In this document: positions 1 through 6,340 of the stretch, one piece after another
Layout: the number at the start of each line of letters is the position of its first letter
How positions within the stretch are numbered: the first letter of the stretch is position 1
Source of the DNA: an uncultured Bacteroidota bacterium
GTDB taxonomy: Bacteria; Bacteroidota; Bacteroidia; B-17B0; Aurantibacillaceae
DNA length: 6,340 nucleotides
NCBI GenBank assembly: GCA_903923915.1
Contig: CAIXZI010000276.1
Span: forward strand, 1-6,340
Direction: 5' to 3'
Program-made: the position numbers and the translations under genes
The notes under the pieces: model-generated
The model's input: only the letters and a program-made list of their open reading frames with translations
Databases searched by the model: none
Told to the model about the DNA's origin: nothing

Positions 1-1836
1 TGAGGCTTCCACGCTATCTGCCAGCATAAGCACTGCGGTTTCTTTACTAAACGGAATAGGACCTGGGTAGCGAAATTTTTTCTCATCAGGTTTTATAGTT
101 GGATTTTCTTCGGCAGATTTATAATAAAAATAACTGGCTAAAGTTGTACCGTGATGGGTGCGTATAAAATCTACAATTTGCTCGGGCAGCCTGTTTTTAT
201 GTGCCATTTCTATGCCATGTATCACATGACTGATAATAATTTTTGCACTTTCTTCATAAGATAAATCCTCGTGTGGATTTATTTTGGATGATTGATTTTC
301 TGTAAAAAAATAAGGATTGTGTAACTTTCCAACATCATGATACATGGCTCCGGTACGCACTAGTAATGGTTTTCCTCCAACCAGTCGTATAGCTTCTTCG
401 GCCATATTGGCTACTTGTAAACTATGCTGAAATGTACCTGGCGCATCGGTAGATAGTTGTTTTAATAAAGGGTTGCTGCTAATATCATTTAATTCAAGCA
501 AGGTAAAATCAGAGATAAAACCAAATGTTTTTTCAAACACATAAATTAATGGGTAAGCCAAAAGCAAGCCTGCCGCAGCAAACAAAAAAGGATAGCAGGC
601 TGTAAATTTTACTTCGTCATAACCAGAAGCATTTAATGCAAAAAAACTAAATATACTTATGGTTAAAGTTACTAAAGCAGTTACTAAAAGTTGCGACCGT
701 CTTACTAAATTAGCTACGCTAAATATAGCGCCAATGCCGGTTAGTAGTTCGATAAATAAAAAATTAAACTTTTGCTCGGCAGCAAATAAAGCGCAAAGCA
801 GTATAATGTTTAAGTGTACAAATAACGCGGTACGTGTATCAAAAAAAGTACGAATAATAACAGGGGCAATGGCAAATGGAATAGCATAAATACTAATGAG
901 TGGATTTTTTATAGCTAATGAACTTATTAAAACAAAAAAACAAATTAAGATAAAAATAAAACTAATATGTGCGTTACGAGAAAATATACCGGTGCGGAAT
1001 AATCCTAAAAATAAAAACACCATTAATAAACACAAGCCTACGTAAATTACTTTCCCTAATAAAGAAATGATGGAGCTTTGGTTTTTATAATCTTGCTTAT
1101 TTATTTCCTTTTGTAATGATTGAAGTACAGCTGCATTATCAGTATTAACTACATCTCCACGCTTTATGATAGATTGCCCTTTTAAATTTTTATCTTTTAT
1201 AAAAACTACATTGTTTAGTTGTTGTTGTAAGTTTTGCGCGGTAATTTTTTTATTAAAAAATAAAGTATGCGTTAAGTAATTCTCTGCCAGTTCAATTAAA
1301 TATAATGCTGCTTTAGCATCCACCTGCTTTTTTATTTGAGCGCTTAAAAAACTATCGGCTTGTGTTAAGGTGTAAAAATCATGTAAATGAGCAGTTTCTA
1401 CTGTTTTATTTTTTTCTATCAGTATTTGTGGATTGGCTTCATTTAATGTAGTATCAGGTAATTCAATAATTTTTTTAGCATTTAAAGCTTCAAAAATTTC
1501 AGCGCAAACAATTTGCTCTTGTTTGCTTAGGTTATTATCCTTAAAAAATAAAAATTTACTTTTTATAAACGCAGAATCATTGTAGAAATAATATAATTCA
1601 GTATGTTGTTTGATATTATTTTTTTCCGTCGAAATTTCCGAATCGCTTTTATAGACTGCAAAATCAAATGGTGCAATTAAATCTTCTTTATCCCAAGGCT
1701 TACTTAATTCATACGAAATAGATACGGCATTGGGGCTTGGTAATAGCCAAACAATAAAAAGTAAACTACAAAAAACAACACCTAACTTAAACCACAGTCC
1801 GTGTTTGTTGCGCAGGTAGTCAAGTAATTGGTTCAT
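1..1836 (-). CDS. 7TM-HD family membrane phosphohydrolase, PgpH-like cyclic-di-AMP phosphodiesterase (C-terminus cut by window edge)
   Basis: I translated the reverse complement from the ATG at 1836 and found 612 codons open to base 1, so the 3' end lies outside the window. The order is a first membrane helix (about residues 14-32), an extracytoplasmic 7TMR-HDED-type domain (about 40-250), a hydrophobic 7TM block (about 255-430) and a cytoplasmic HD domain from about 460. The metal ligands of the HD superfamily are all visible: H471, H500-D501 (in MYHDVGK), H537, H561-H562 (THHGTT) and D607 (ADSVEA). Their spacing fits PgpH proteins, which hydrolyse c-di-AMP to pApA at the inner membrane. Family members are usually about 680-800 residues, so only a short C-terminal tail should be missing. 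The start is supported by the typical short basic N-terminus (MNQLLDYLRNKHG) and by the dioxygenase stop only 9 bases upstream, which suggests co-transcription. There is no Shine-Dalgarno motif; the leader is A/T-rich. The family is confident; c-di-AMP as the substrate is inferred from the family. Confidence 0.93.
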   Translation of the reverse strand, partial: MNQLLDYLRNKHGLWFKLGVVFCSLLFIVWLLPSPNAVSISYELSKPWDKEDLIAPFDFAVYKSDSEISTEKNNIKQHTELYYFYNDSAFIKSKFLFFKDNNLSKQEQIVCAEIFEALNAKKIIELPDTTLNEANPQILIEKNKTVETAHLHDFYTLTQADSFLSAQIKKQVDAKAALYLIELAENYLTHTLFFNKKITAQNLQQQLNNVVFIKDKNLKGQSIIKRGDVVNTDNAAVLQSLQKEINKQDYKNQSSIISLLGKVIYVGLCLLMVFLFLGLFRTGIFSRNAHISFIFILICFFVLISSLAIKNPLISIYAIPFAIAPVIIRTFFDTRTALFVHLNIILLCALFAAEQKFNFLFIELLTGIGAIFSVANLVRRSQLLVTALVTLTISIFSFFALNASGYDEVKFTACYPFLFAAAGLLLAYPLIYVFEKTFGFISDFTLLELNDISSNPLLKQLSTDAPGTFQHSLQVANMAEEAIRLVGGKPLLVRTGAMYHDVGKLHNPYFFTENQSSKINPHEDLSYEESAKIIISHVIHGIEMAHKNRLPEQIVDFIRTHHGTTLASYFYYKSAEENPTIKPDEKKFRYPGPIPFSKETAVLMLADSVEAS

Positions 1837-1845
1837 TAATAAATT

Positions 1846-2367
1846 TTATTTTATTACCGGAGGTGGCTGCATTACTGTACCACATTTTTTGCAAGTACGT
1901 AAGTCTTGATTCATATAAAATTTTTCAAAAACACCCTGAAATTGTTTGGTTATATCTGTTAACGAAAAATATTCTTCGTATAATTTATGATTGCAATTTT
2001 CGCAAAACCAAAGCAAGCCATCTTTTTCAGTTTCTCTTCTTCTACGTTCTATAACCAAACCAATAGTGTTTTCCGGACGTTTTGGGTTGTGTGGTACTTT
2101 TGGCGGAAGCAAAAATATATCTCCTTCTTTTATAGGAACATTAACCGCTTTGCCATCTTCTTGTATTTGCACTACAACATCACCTTCCAGCTGATAAAAA
2201 AACTCTTCGCTTTCGTTGTAATGATAATCTTTACGCGAGTTTGGACCGCCAACTACCATAATGGTAAACTCAGCATCTTTATAAACCACTTTATTATTTA
2301 CGGGTGGTTTTAGCAGACTACGATTTTCGTCTATCCACTTTTTAAAATTAAACGGGCGTGTTACCAT
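1846..2367 (-). CDS. 3-hydroxyanthranilate 3,4-dioxygenase
   Basis: This 173-residue cytosolic cupin should open the ring of 3-hydroxyanthranilate with O2 to give 2-amino-3-carboxymuconate semialdehyde, the precursor of quinolinate in the kynurenine pathway (NAD synthesis or tryptophan breakdown). The ferrous iron ligands are visible as H49, E55 (in YHYNESEEFFYQLEG) and H93 (PPKVPHNPKRP). Likely substrate-binding residues are R45, R97 and E107. The C-terminal rubredoxin-like pair C122-x-x-C125 and C159-x-x-C162 is intact, marking the bacterial/fungal form that carries an extra structural metal. Length matches bacterial family members (about 170-190 residues). The ATG at 2367 gives the expected N-terminus, with FNFKKWIDENR beginning at residue 6. 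No other kynurenine-pathway gene is in the window. The stop lies 9 bases before the PgpH-like gene, so the two probably share a transcript. The spacer upstream holds an inverted repeat. Confidence 0.96.
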   Translation of the reverse strand: MVTRPFNFKKWIDENRSLLKPPVNNKVVYKDAEFTIMVVGGPNSRKDYHYNESEEFFYQLEGDVVVQIQEDGKAVNVPIKEGDIFLLPPKVPHNPKRPENTIGLVIERRRRETEKDGLLWFCENCNHKLYEEYFSLTDITKQFQGVFEKFYMNQDLRTCKKCGTVMQPPPVIK

Positions 2368-2389
2368 TTTTTAAATTATTGAGTTGTTG

Positions 2390-2459
2390 AATTATAGAAT
2401 TATTGATTGCAATTTACACTTTTTAAATCTACAATTCTATAACTCATAATTCTATAATT
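2390..2459. repeat. AT-rich inverted repeat in the spacer upstream of the dioxygenase gene
   Basis: The 14 bases at 2390-2403 (AATTATAGAATTAT) are exactly complementary to 2446-2459 (ATAATTCTATAATT), with a 42-base loop. Inside the loop, 2433-2446 is a second near-copy of the right arm that pairs with 2388-2401 with one mismatch, so two alternative stems are possible. The element fills most of the 94-base gap between the DUF4293 gene and the dioxygenase gene. The stem has few G or C bases and no clean U-tract after it, so it is a poor intrinsic terminator. It may be a dispersed intergenic repeat, a regulator binding site or a decayed element. The repeat itself is certain from the sequence; its role is unknown. 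Confidence 0.7.
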
Positions 2460-2461
2460 GT

Positions 2462-2875
2462 TTAGCGTATTCTATCTGCAGAGCGAACCAGTTCTTCATC
2501 TTTTTTAATATACCTGCTTGCCATAAAAGCTGCTATTGTTGCTATTATCGGTAAATAAGATGGCCAAAGACGATGACCATTTTCAAAATCATCTTTAAAA
2601 ACACGTGTGGTAAATACTAAAAGAACAAGTGCTAAAAGAATATTTATTACGGCTATTAAATAAGAAAGTTTTATTTGCAATTTTCTGTTTTTATAGAAAA
2701 ACAAGCAAACCACAGCTAGTAATAAAGAGAGTAAATTAACTGCAGCAGTAACACTGGTAGGGTTTCGCAGGTGTCTTGTTATAGAGTTTTCTCCTACCCA
2801 AAAAGGAAATGCATATAAACATACCCCGCATAAAATAACTACAATTAAAAATAAACTCTGAACTCTTTGTATCAT
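2462..2875 (-). CDS. DUF4293 family integral membrane protein
   Basis: This 137-residue protein has four predicted membrane helices at about residues 6-26, 42-61, 69-90 and 104-123, short connecting loops and a charged cytoplasmic-type tail. The opening MIQRVQSLFL and the ending KKDEELVRSADRIR are the conserved ends of the DUF4293 family, which is largely confined to Bacteroidota and has no established function. The length is in or slightly below the usual range, because the loop after helix 1 is short. The ATG at 2875 is chosen because the family begins exactly with MIQR; the leader just upstream is purine-rich in the coding sense (AAAAAAGAAAAAGAAAT). It follows the Nudix gene by 62 bases. 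A separate reading of 2736-2933 on the same strand in another frame is a shadow. The family call is sound; no function is assigned. Confidence 0.88.
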   Translation of the reverse strand: MIQRVQSLFLIVVILCGVCLYAFPFWVGENSITRHLRNPTSVTAAVNLLSLLLAVVCLFFYKNRKLQIKLSYLIAVINILLALVLLVFTTRVFKDDFENGHRLWPSYLPIIATIAAFMASRYIKKDEELVRSADRIR

Positions 2876-2937
2876 ATTTCTTTTTCTTTTTTAAATTATT
2901 GCAATATGCTGTTCGCCTAAAGGCTCGGGTCATATTA

Positions 2938-3390
2938 CTATAAAAATAAACTTTTTTGTTGATTAATTAATGAAGCCACTTTTTTATCTATTACAAAAGT
3001 AAAATCATTTTCTGAAATATCATTTATATCAATCCATCTAAATGATTGCGCGCCATTTACTCGTTTTTTAAAATCAAATTTTTTCTCAGAAGTGGGCAAG
3101 TTAATTTTGCCTTTATGCTTAACTATGTAGTAAATACTTATAACCTGACTACTATTAAAGGCCGATTTTACAAAAAAATCGGTGGTATAAAAATGGCTTT
3201 TAACCGTAACAGGTAAATTTGTTTCTTCTTTAAATTCTCTGATTATACATTCTATAGGGCCTTCGCCAAACTCTAAACCTCCGCCTGGTAATTTAGTGAT
3301 TTCATGTTCCTTAATGTACTCATCACTCACTAAAAGTTTACCATCTTCAACCAAAACGCCATACACTCTAACATTAAACCCTTTAAACAT
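2938..3390 (-). CDS. Nudix hydrolase
   Basis: This 150-residue protein is a single Nudix domain. Such enzymes cleave nucleoside diphosphates linked to another group, using Mg2+ bound by the Nudix-box glutamates. The box (GX5EX7REUXEEXGU) is seen at residues 37-59: G37, E43, R51-E52, E55-E56, preceded by LPGGGLEFGEG. Its second glycine is replaced by N58 (EETNL rather than EETGL), while the metal-binding glutamates are kept. Before it, strands at residues 6-22 (NVRVYGVLVEDGKLLVS) are typical, and FRWIDINDI near residues 117-125 is the usual closing W-containing segment. The substrate cannot be read from the sequence. The ATG at 3390 starts just before the first strand and is the natural choice. 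No partner gene hints at a pathway. Confidence 0.9.
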   Translation of the reverse strand: MFKGFNVRVYGVLVEDGKLLVSDEYIKEHEITKLPGGGLEFGEGPIECIIREFKEETNLPVTVKSHFYTTDFFVKSAFNSSQVISIYYIVKHKGKINLPTSEKKFDFKKRVNGAQSFRWIDINDISENDFTFVIDKKVASLINQQKSLFL

Positions 3391-3475
3391 AGAGCCAAAG
3401 TAGGCGTTATTTTAAACGATAATATGAGTTTTTACGATACTTATTAACGTAGGCTGTTGAATGAGATAAAATACT

Positions 3476-3491
3476 GATTTTCAGCAAAATC
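3476..3491 (-). terminator. Small hairpin at the nusB stop codon, weak terminator candidate
   Basis: The 16 bases GATTTTCAGCAAAATC form a perfect 6-base-pair stem with a 4-base loop. The stem overlaps the final G of the nusB TAG and is followed in the transcribed sense by AGTATTTTATC. The stem has only one G-C pair and the T-tract is interrupted, so termination here would be weak. Its position directly at the end of nusB, before a 100-base gap, is the main reason to list it. Confidence 0.3.
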
Positions 3492-4432
3492 TACCCCTCC
3501 AGTAAGCCTCTGCCGGTTTTTTGGATTTTATTCTGTTTTTTCAGATCAATTACAATTTTATCTAAAATACCGTTTATAAAACCGCCACTTTGAGGGGTGC
3601 TGTATTCTTTAGTAATATCTATATATTCATTCATAGATACCTTTATAGGTACATTACTTATATATTGTATCTCGGTAAGTGCCATTTTCATTAGCAATAC
3701 ATCAAGTGCGGCAATACGTTCAAGCTCCCAGTTTTTGGTATGTTCTGCAATTAAGGTATCAAACTCTTCGCTGTGCAAAATAGTTTTTATAAATACGTCT
3801 TTAATAAATTGTTTGTCACCTTCGGCATCGCGGTATAATTGTGGCGCAGGCATCTTGGTTTCGGTAACAGTATCCATCCATTTGTTAAGGAAGAAGAATC
3901 CATAGTAATAATCGTCATTCCAGTGAATGATTTTTTCTTCAAACCAAAAATTAAACAATTCGTGTTCGTATAAAAAAGACTCTAAAAGGGTTTGAATAAA
4001 TTTTTTGTCTTCAGCAAAAGTGTGGACTTCACTTTTCATGTAATCTTTAAAAATATCGCTATTCTTAATTTCATTAAATATTTTGCGAACCAAATCCTGA
4101 TCGTTTTGCCAGCTAACTTTATTGTTTACCCAATCGTCGTTAATGGCTTTGTTATCGTTTAAAGCAGTAAGAAAAAGATTGTTTACAAACTTTAAATTAG
4201 GATTCAAATCTGCTGCAGTAGGCAATCGCTTCGCTTTAGATTCTTCAATAGAAATGCGCGCGAAGAACTGCAAATTATTTAAAAAGCCCAGTATGTATAA
4301 AAACAACTCATACGATTTATCGATAGAAGTAAATAGGTTTTTTTCGGATACTGCAACGTTTGCTTTCTCATCTTTAAAATAAGAATACAGGGCCTGCATT
4401 ATCTTGATGCGTAAAAATCGTCGGTTAAACAT
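3491..4432 (-). CDS. nusB: Transcription antitermination factor NusB (long Bacteroidota form)
   Basis: NusB binds boxA RNA together with NusE (ribosomal protein S10) and promotes antitermination, chiefly of rRNA operons, in the cytoplasm. The canonical NusB fold is visible in the C-terminal third: NWELERIAALDVLLMKMAL (residues 234-252), then NVPIKVSMNEYIDITKEYS and SGGFINGILDKI (residues 282-293), which are family signatures. The protein has 313 residues, about twice the roughly 140 of E. coli NusB, because of an extra helical region at about residues 20-200. That long form is usual in Bacteroidota. The start MFNRRFLRIKIMQALYSYF is the lineage-typical N-terminus and corresponds to the first NusB helix, so the inserted helical region splits the domain rather than simply preceding it. 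It begins 32 bases after the dehydrogenase gene, so the two are probably co-transcribed. Confidence 0.95.
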   Translation of the reverse strand: MFNRRFLRIKIMQALYSYFKDEKANVAVSEKNLFTSIDKSYELFLYILGFLNNLQFFARISIEESKAKRLPTAADLNPNLKFVNNLFLTALNDNKAINDDWVNNKVSWQNDQDLVRKIFNEIKNSDIFKDYMKSEVHTFAEDKKFIQTLLESFLYEHELFNFWFEEKIIHWNDDYYYGFFFLNKWMDTVTETKMPAPQLYRDAEGDKQFIKDVFIKTILHSEEFDTLIAEHTKNWELERIAALDVLLMKMALTEIQYISNVPIKVSMNEYIDITKEYSTPQSGGFINGILDKIVIDLKKQNKIQKTGRGLLEG

Positions 4433-4464
4433 ATTAAAGAACGTTTGTTGTTTTTAGTGTCGGG

Positions 4465-5568
4465 TTAAAATCTTACTTTAATCTTACCAATGGCTTCAAT
4501 GCGTTGCTCTGCAATGCGGTTAGCTGCCATATAGGTTGGTATTTTTTCTGTTTTTGCTACTTGAATAATATTGGCTGTTGTATCGTAAATTTTTTCGGCA
4601 TGAGCCATGGCACGTTCGCGCACGTAACCATCCAATTCATAATATACATTGATGATGCCGCCTGCATTCACAACAAAATCGGGTGCGTATAAAATGCCTT
4701 TTTTAGTAACGGCTTCACCATGAATTTTTTCTTCTGCTAATTGATTGTTGGCCGCACCGCAAATAATAGAACACTTTAATTTACTTAGTGTGTCATCATT
4801 AACTGTAGCTCCTAAAGCACAAGGCGCATAAACATCAATAGCTAAATCAAACATTTTATCGGGTGTGGTAGCTGTTGCACCATGATTGTCAACTGCCATT
4901 TTAATACGCTCTTCGCTAATGTCATACACATATAAAATTGCTTTTTCTTTAGCAAGATATTCAACCAAATGCATACCAACATTTCCTAAACCTTGTATTA
5001 ATACTTTTTTTCCTGCAAGAGAATCGTTACCAAAAACTTCTTTAGCGCTCGCTTTCATAGAAACGTAAACGCCATAAGCCGTAACAGGAGAAGGATCTCC
5101 ACCACCGCCCATGCTAACAGGTAAGCCGGCAACATATTGAGTTTCGTTATGAATAGTTTCCATATCGCGTGTATTTACACCAACATCTTCGGCTGTAATG
5201 TATTTTCCGCCAAGGGTATTTATAAATTTACCAAAACGACGAAGCAATGCCTCTGATTTTATTTTTTTAGGATCGCCAATAATTACGGCTTTTCCTCCAC
5301 CTAAATTTATTCCTGCTACAGAAGATTTATACGTCATACCACGTGAAAGGCGCAATACATCTATTAAAGCTTCGGTTTCGTTATTATAATTCCAAAAGCG
5401 AGTACCGCCCAAACTCGGACCTAAAATGGTATTGTGAACGGCAATAATGGCCTTTAAACCACTTTCATTATCATTACAAAAAACAAGTTGTTCGTGGTTA
5501 TATTCTAACATACGTCCTATAACCGGATTTTGTGCTAAAGCTGTGCTTGCTACGTCTTTTACTTCCAT
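4465..5568 (-). CDS. Glu/Leu/Phe/Val dehydrogenase family enzyme, probably leucine (branched-chain amino acid) dehydrogenase
   Basis: The enzyme should catalyse reversible NAD-dependent oxidative deamination of an amino acid, most likely leucine, valine or isoleucine, to its 2-oxo acid and ammonia. From the ATG at 5568 it has 367 residues, the normal length. Catalytic residues fall at the family spacing: K81 (TYKSS), K93 (GGGKAVI) and D128 (TAEDVG). The Rossmann motif GLGNVG is at residues 193-198, with D216 (VYDIS) at the end of the second strand, which favours NAD over NADP. PDFVVNAGGIINV closes the cofactor domain. The frame stays open upstream to an ATG at 5673, but those 35 extra codons resemble no family member, whereas MEVKDV at 5568 matches the start common in Bacteroidota homologues. 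Leucine versus valine or phenylalanine preference cannot be settled by eye. Confidence 0.92.
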   Translation of the reverse strand: MEVKDVASTALAQNPVIGRMLEYNHEQLVFCNDNESGLKAIIAVHNTILGPSLGGTRFWNYNNETEALIDVLRLSRGMTYKSSVAGINLGGGKAVIIGDPKKIKSEALLRRFGKFINTLGGKYITAEDVGVNTRDMETIHNETQYVAGLPVSMGGGGDPSPVTAYGVYVSMKASAKEVFGNDSLAGKKVLIQGLGNVGMHLVEYLAKEKAILYVYDISEERIKMAVDNHGATATTPDKMFDLAIDVYAPCALGATVNDDTLSKLKCSIICGAANNQLAEEKIHGEAVTKKGILYAPDFVVNAGGIINVYYELDGYVRERAMAHAEKIYDTTANIIQVAKTEKIPTYMAANRIAEQRIEAIGKIKVRF

Positions 5569-5678
5569 TGGTTTTATTGCTATTGCGGGTAAAAGTAGAG
5601 GTATTTTTTGAATGTGCAAACGCCTACAATATTTAATTACAGGAAATAGTAAAAAATTAGACAAAGTCCACAAATTGG
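5569..5678. other. Spacer between the anti-sigma factor and dehydrogenase genes
   Basis: This stretch of 110 bases lies between the anti-sigma stop (5679-5681) and the preferred dehydrogenase start. In the transcribed sense it is T-rich. It contains TTTG followed 19 bases later by TACTATTT, a loose and incomplete match to the Bacteroidota -33/-7 promoter pattern (TTTG and TAnnTTTG). A promoter for the dehydrogenase-nusB unit is expected here, but the motif match is too weak to place it. I see no strong hairpin. Confidence 0.35.
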
Positions 5679-6340
5679 CTAATTAGCACTGCCTAAAGTG
5701 TACATTTCTTCAAGTGTAGGGACAGTATTTCCTCCAAATTTCTCAAGAGTTACCGCAAATGCCTGAGCATTTTCAATTGGTTTCATTTTTTGAATAGATA
5801 AAGTATCGGTTGTTTTATCTATAACACCTAAATCAACAGGTTTTCCGTTGTCAATAGCCCATAATTGGTATTGTTTATTTGCAGGAGATGGAGGTAAATT
5901 TAAAAAGCCAACATATACTTCTTTTGTTTTAGCATTCCAACAGATAGTGGCATGGGCATTAGGAGCTATTTTTTCAATGCCTGCCATTTTAATAATTTTA
6001 TTTTGAGGCTTATTGAACAAGGCTAAACTCATGGCTATTAACTCATTTTCAGATTTTAACTCAACTATTTTATTATTTGAAGATTGACTCATTTGCTGAA
6101 GTTTATCTGCTAAGATTGTCGTTTCAGTTTGAGATGCACTTAGCTTATTCCGTTCATTAGCATATAAAAATGCGGTTACTAAAAATAAAATAACTGAGGC
6201 TGCGACAAGCCATTTGTAGGTGTTTTTAGAAGAATTAGGAGTTTTTTCGTTTTCAGGTAACGAAATAATTTTTGCGCTATTTTTAAATTCTTGTTTGTTT
6301 AGCTTTTCTATTTCGGCCATTATCTTACCCTTCAATGCAA
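5679..6340 (-). CDS. Anti-sigma factor, RskA-type C-terminal domain (N-terminus beyond the window)
   Basis: The frame is open to the window edge, so the 5' end is missing. An apparent start at 6335 is only a TTG codon inside a continuing frame (ALKGKIMAEIE), which resembles the end of the cytoplasmic anti-sigma domain in Bacteroidota homologues. Visible parts in order are a charged cytoplasmic linker, one membrane helix (WLVAASVILFLVTAFLY, about 6159-6218), a coiled-coil-like stretch (roughly 6040-6150) and an extracytoplasmic RskA-type domain with KQYQLWAIDNGKPVDLG and a final GGNTVPTLEEMYTLG. Such proteins hold an ECF sigma factor at the inner membrane until released by regulated proteolysis. 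The partner sigma gene is normally next to it and would lie to the right of the window, upstream. I infer about 50-80 missing residues from the usual size of about 260-290. Confidence 0.87.
   Translation of the reverse strand, partial: ALKGKIMAEIEKLNKQEFKNSAKIISLPENEKTPNSSKNTYKWLVAASVILFLVTAFLYANERNKLSASQTETTILADKLQQMSQSSNNKIVELKSENELIAMSLALFNKPQNKIIKMAGIEKIAPNAHATICWNAKTKEVYVGFLNLPPSPANKQYQLWAIDNGKPVDLGVIDKTTDTLSIQKMKPIENAQAFAVTLEKFGGNTVPTLEEMYTLGSAN

Noticed and set aside
659..889. Plus-strand 76-codon open frame
   Set aside because: It lies wholly inside the 7TM region of the PgpH-like gene on the opposite strand, and its translation resembles no known domain.
1863..2313. Three overlapping plus-strand open frames
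   Set aside because: All are antisense to the clearly identified dioxygenase gene, whose iron and cysteine ligands are intact; their translations are low-complexity shadows.
2898..2930. Possible hairpin GCCTTTAGGC in the Nudix-DUF4293 gap
   Set aside because: The stem is only three G-C pairs with no T-tract behind it, so it is not a credible terminator or riboswitch.
2736..2933. Minus-strand 65-codon open frame beginning MTRAFRR
   Set aside because: It overlaps the start of the DUF4293 gene in another frame, has a lysine run from the A-rich leader and shows no family resemblance.
3597..4382. Plus-strand frames of 102 and 86 codons
   Set aside because: Both are antisense to nusB and have the serine/isoleucine-rich composition typical of shadow frames.
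4504..5389. Three plus-strand frames of about 60 codons
   Set aside because: They are antisense to the dehydrogenase gene, with no recognisable motif.
1..6340. A novel defence, mobile or biosynthetic system
   Set aside because: Every substantial frame falls into a recognisable housekeeping or regulatory family, there are no transposase, integrase, nuclease or toxin-like genes, and no CRISPR-like periodic repeats were seen.

Overview
The window is AT-rich chromosomal DNA from a member of the Bacteroidota, probably a Flavobacteriales- or Sphingobacteriales-like lineage. The evidence is a long NusB with the lineage-typical N-terminal extension, a DUF4293 membrane protein, a 7TM-HD (PgpH-type) phosphohydrolase, a leucine-dehydrogenase-family enzyme of the Bacteroidota type, and A/T-rich leaders without Shine-Dalgarno motifs. 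All seven genes lie on the minus strand, so transcription runs from the right end of the window to the left. I see no convincing plus-strand gene, tRNA, rRNA, CRISPR array, insertion sequence or phage gene.

Read in the direction of transcription, the right end (6340-5679) is the C-terminal part of a membrane-anchored anti-sigma factor with an RskA-type sensor domain. Its true N-terminus lies beyond the window. After about 110 bases comes an amino-acid dehydrogenase of the Glu/Leu/Phe/Val family (5568-4465), followed 32 bases later by nusB (4432-3491). A gap of about 100 bases with a small AT hairpin leads to a Nudix hydrolase (3390-2938), then a four-helix DUF4293 membrane protein (2875-2462). 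A 94-base spacer containing a perfect 14-base inverted repeat precedes 3-hydroxyanthranilate 3,4-dioxygenase (2367-1846). Nine bases further on, the PgpH-like cyclic-di-AMP phosphodiesterase begins (1836) and runs off the left end.

Functionally this is mostly a set of housekeeping genes: amino-acid catabolism, transcription antitermination, nucleotide clean-up, NAD/tryptophan metabolism and second-messenger turnover. Only two neighbour pairs are close enough to suggest co-transcription with any confidence: the dehydrogenase with nusB, and the dioxygenase with the HD phosphohydrolase. I do not find an undescribed multi-gene system. The points most worth checking are the inverted-repeat spacer, the unexpected dioxygenase/PgpH pairing, the modified Nudix box and two start-site questions.
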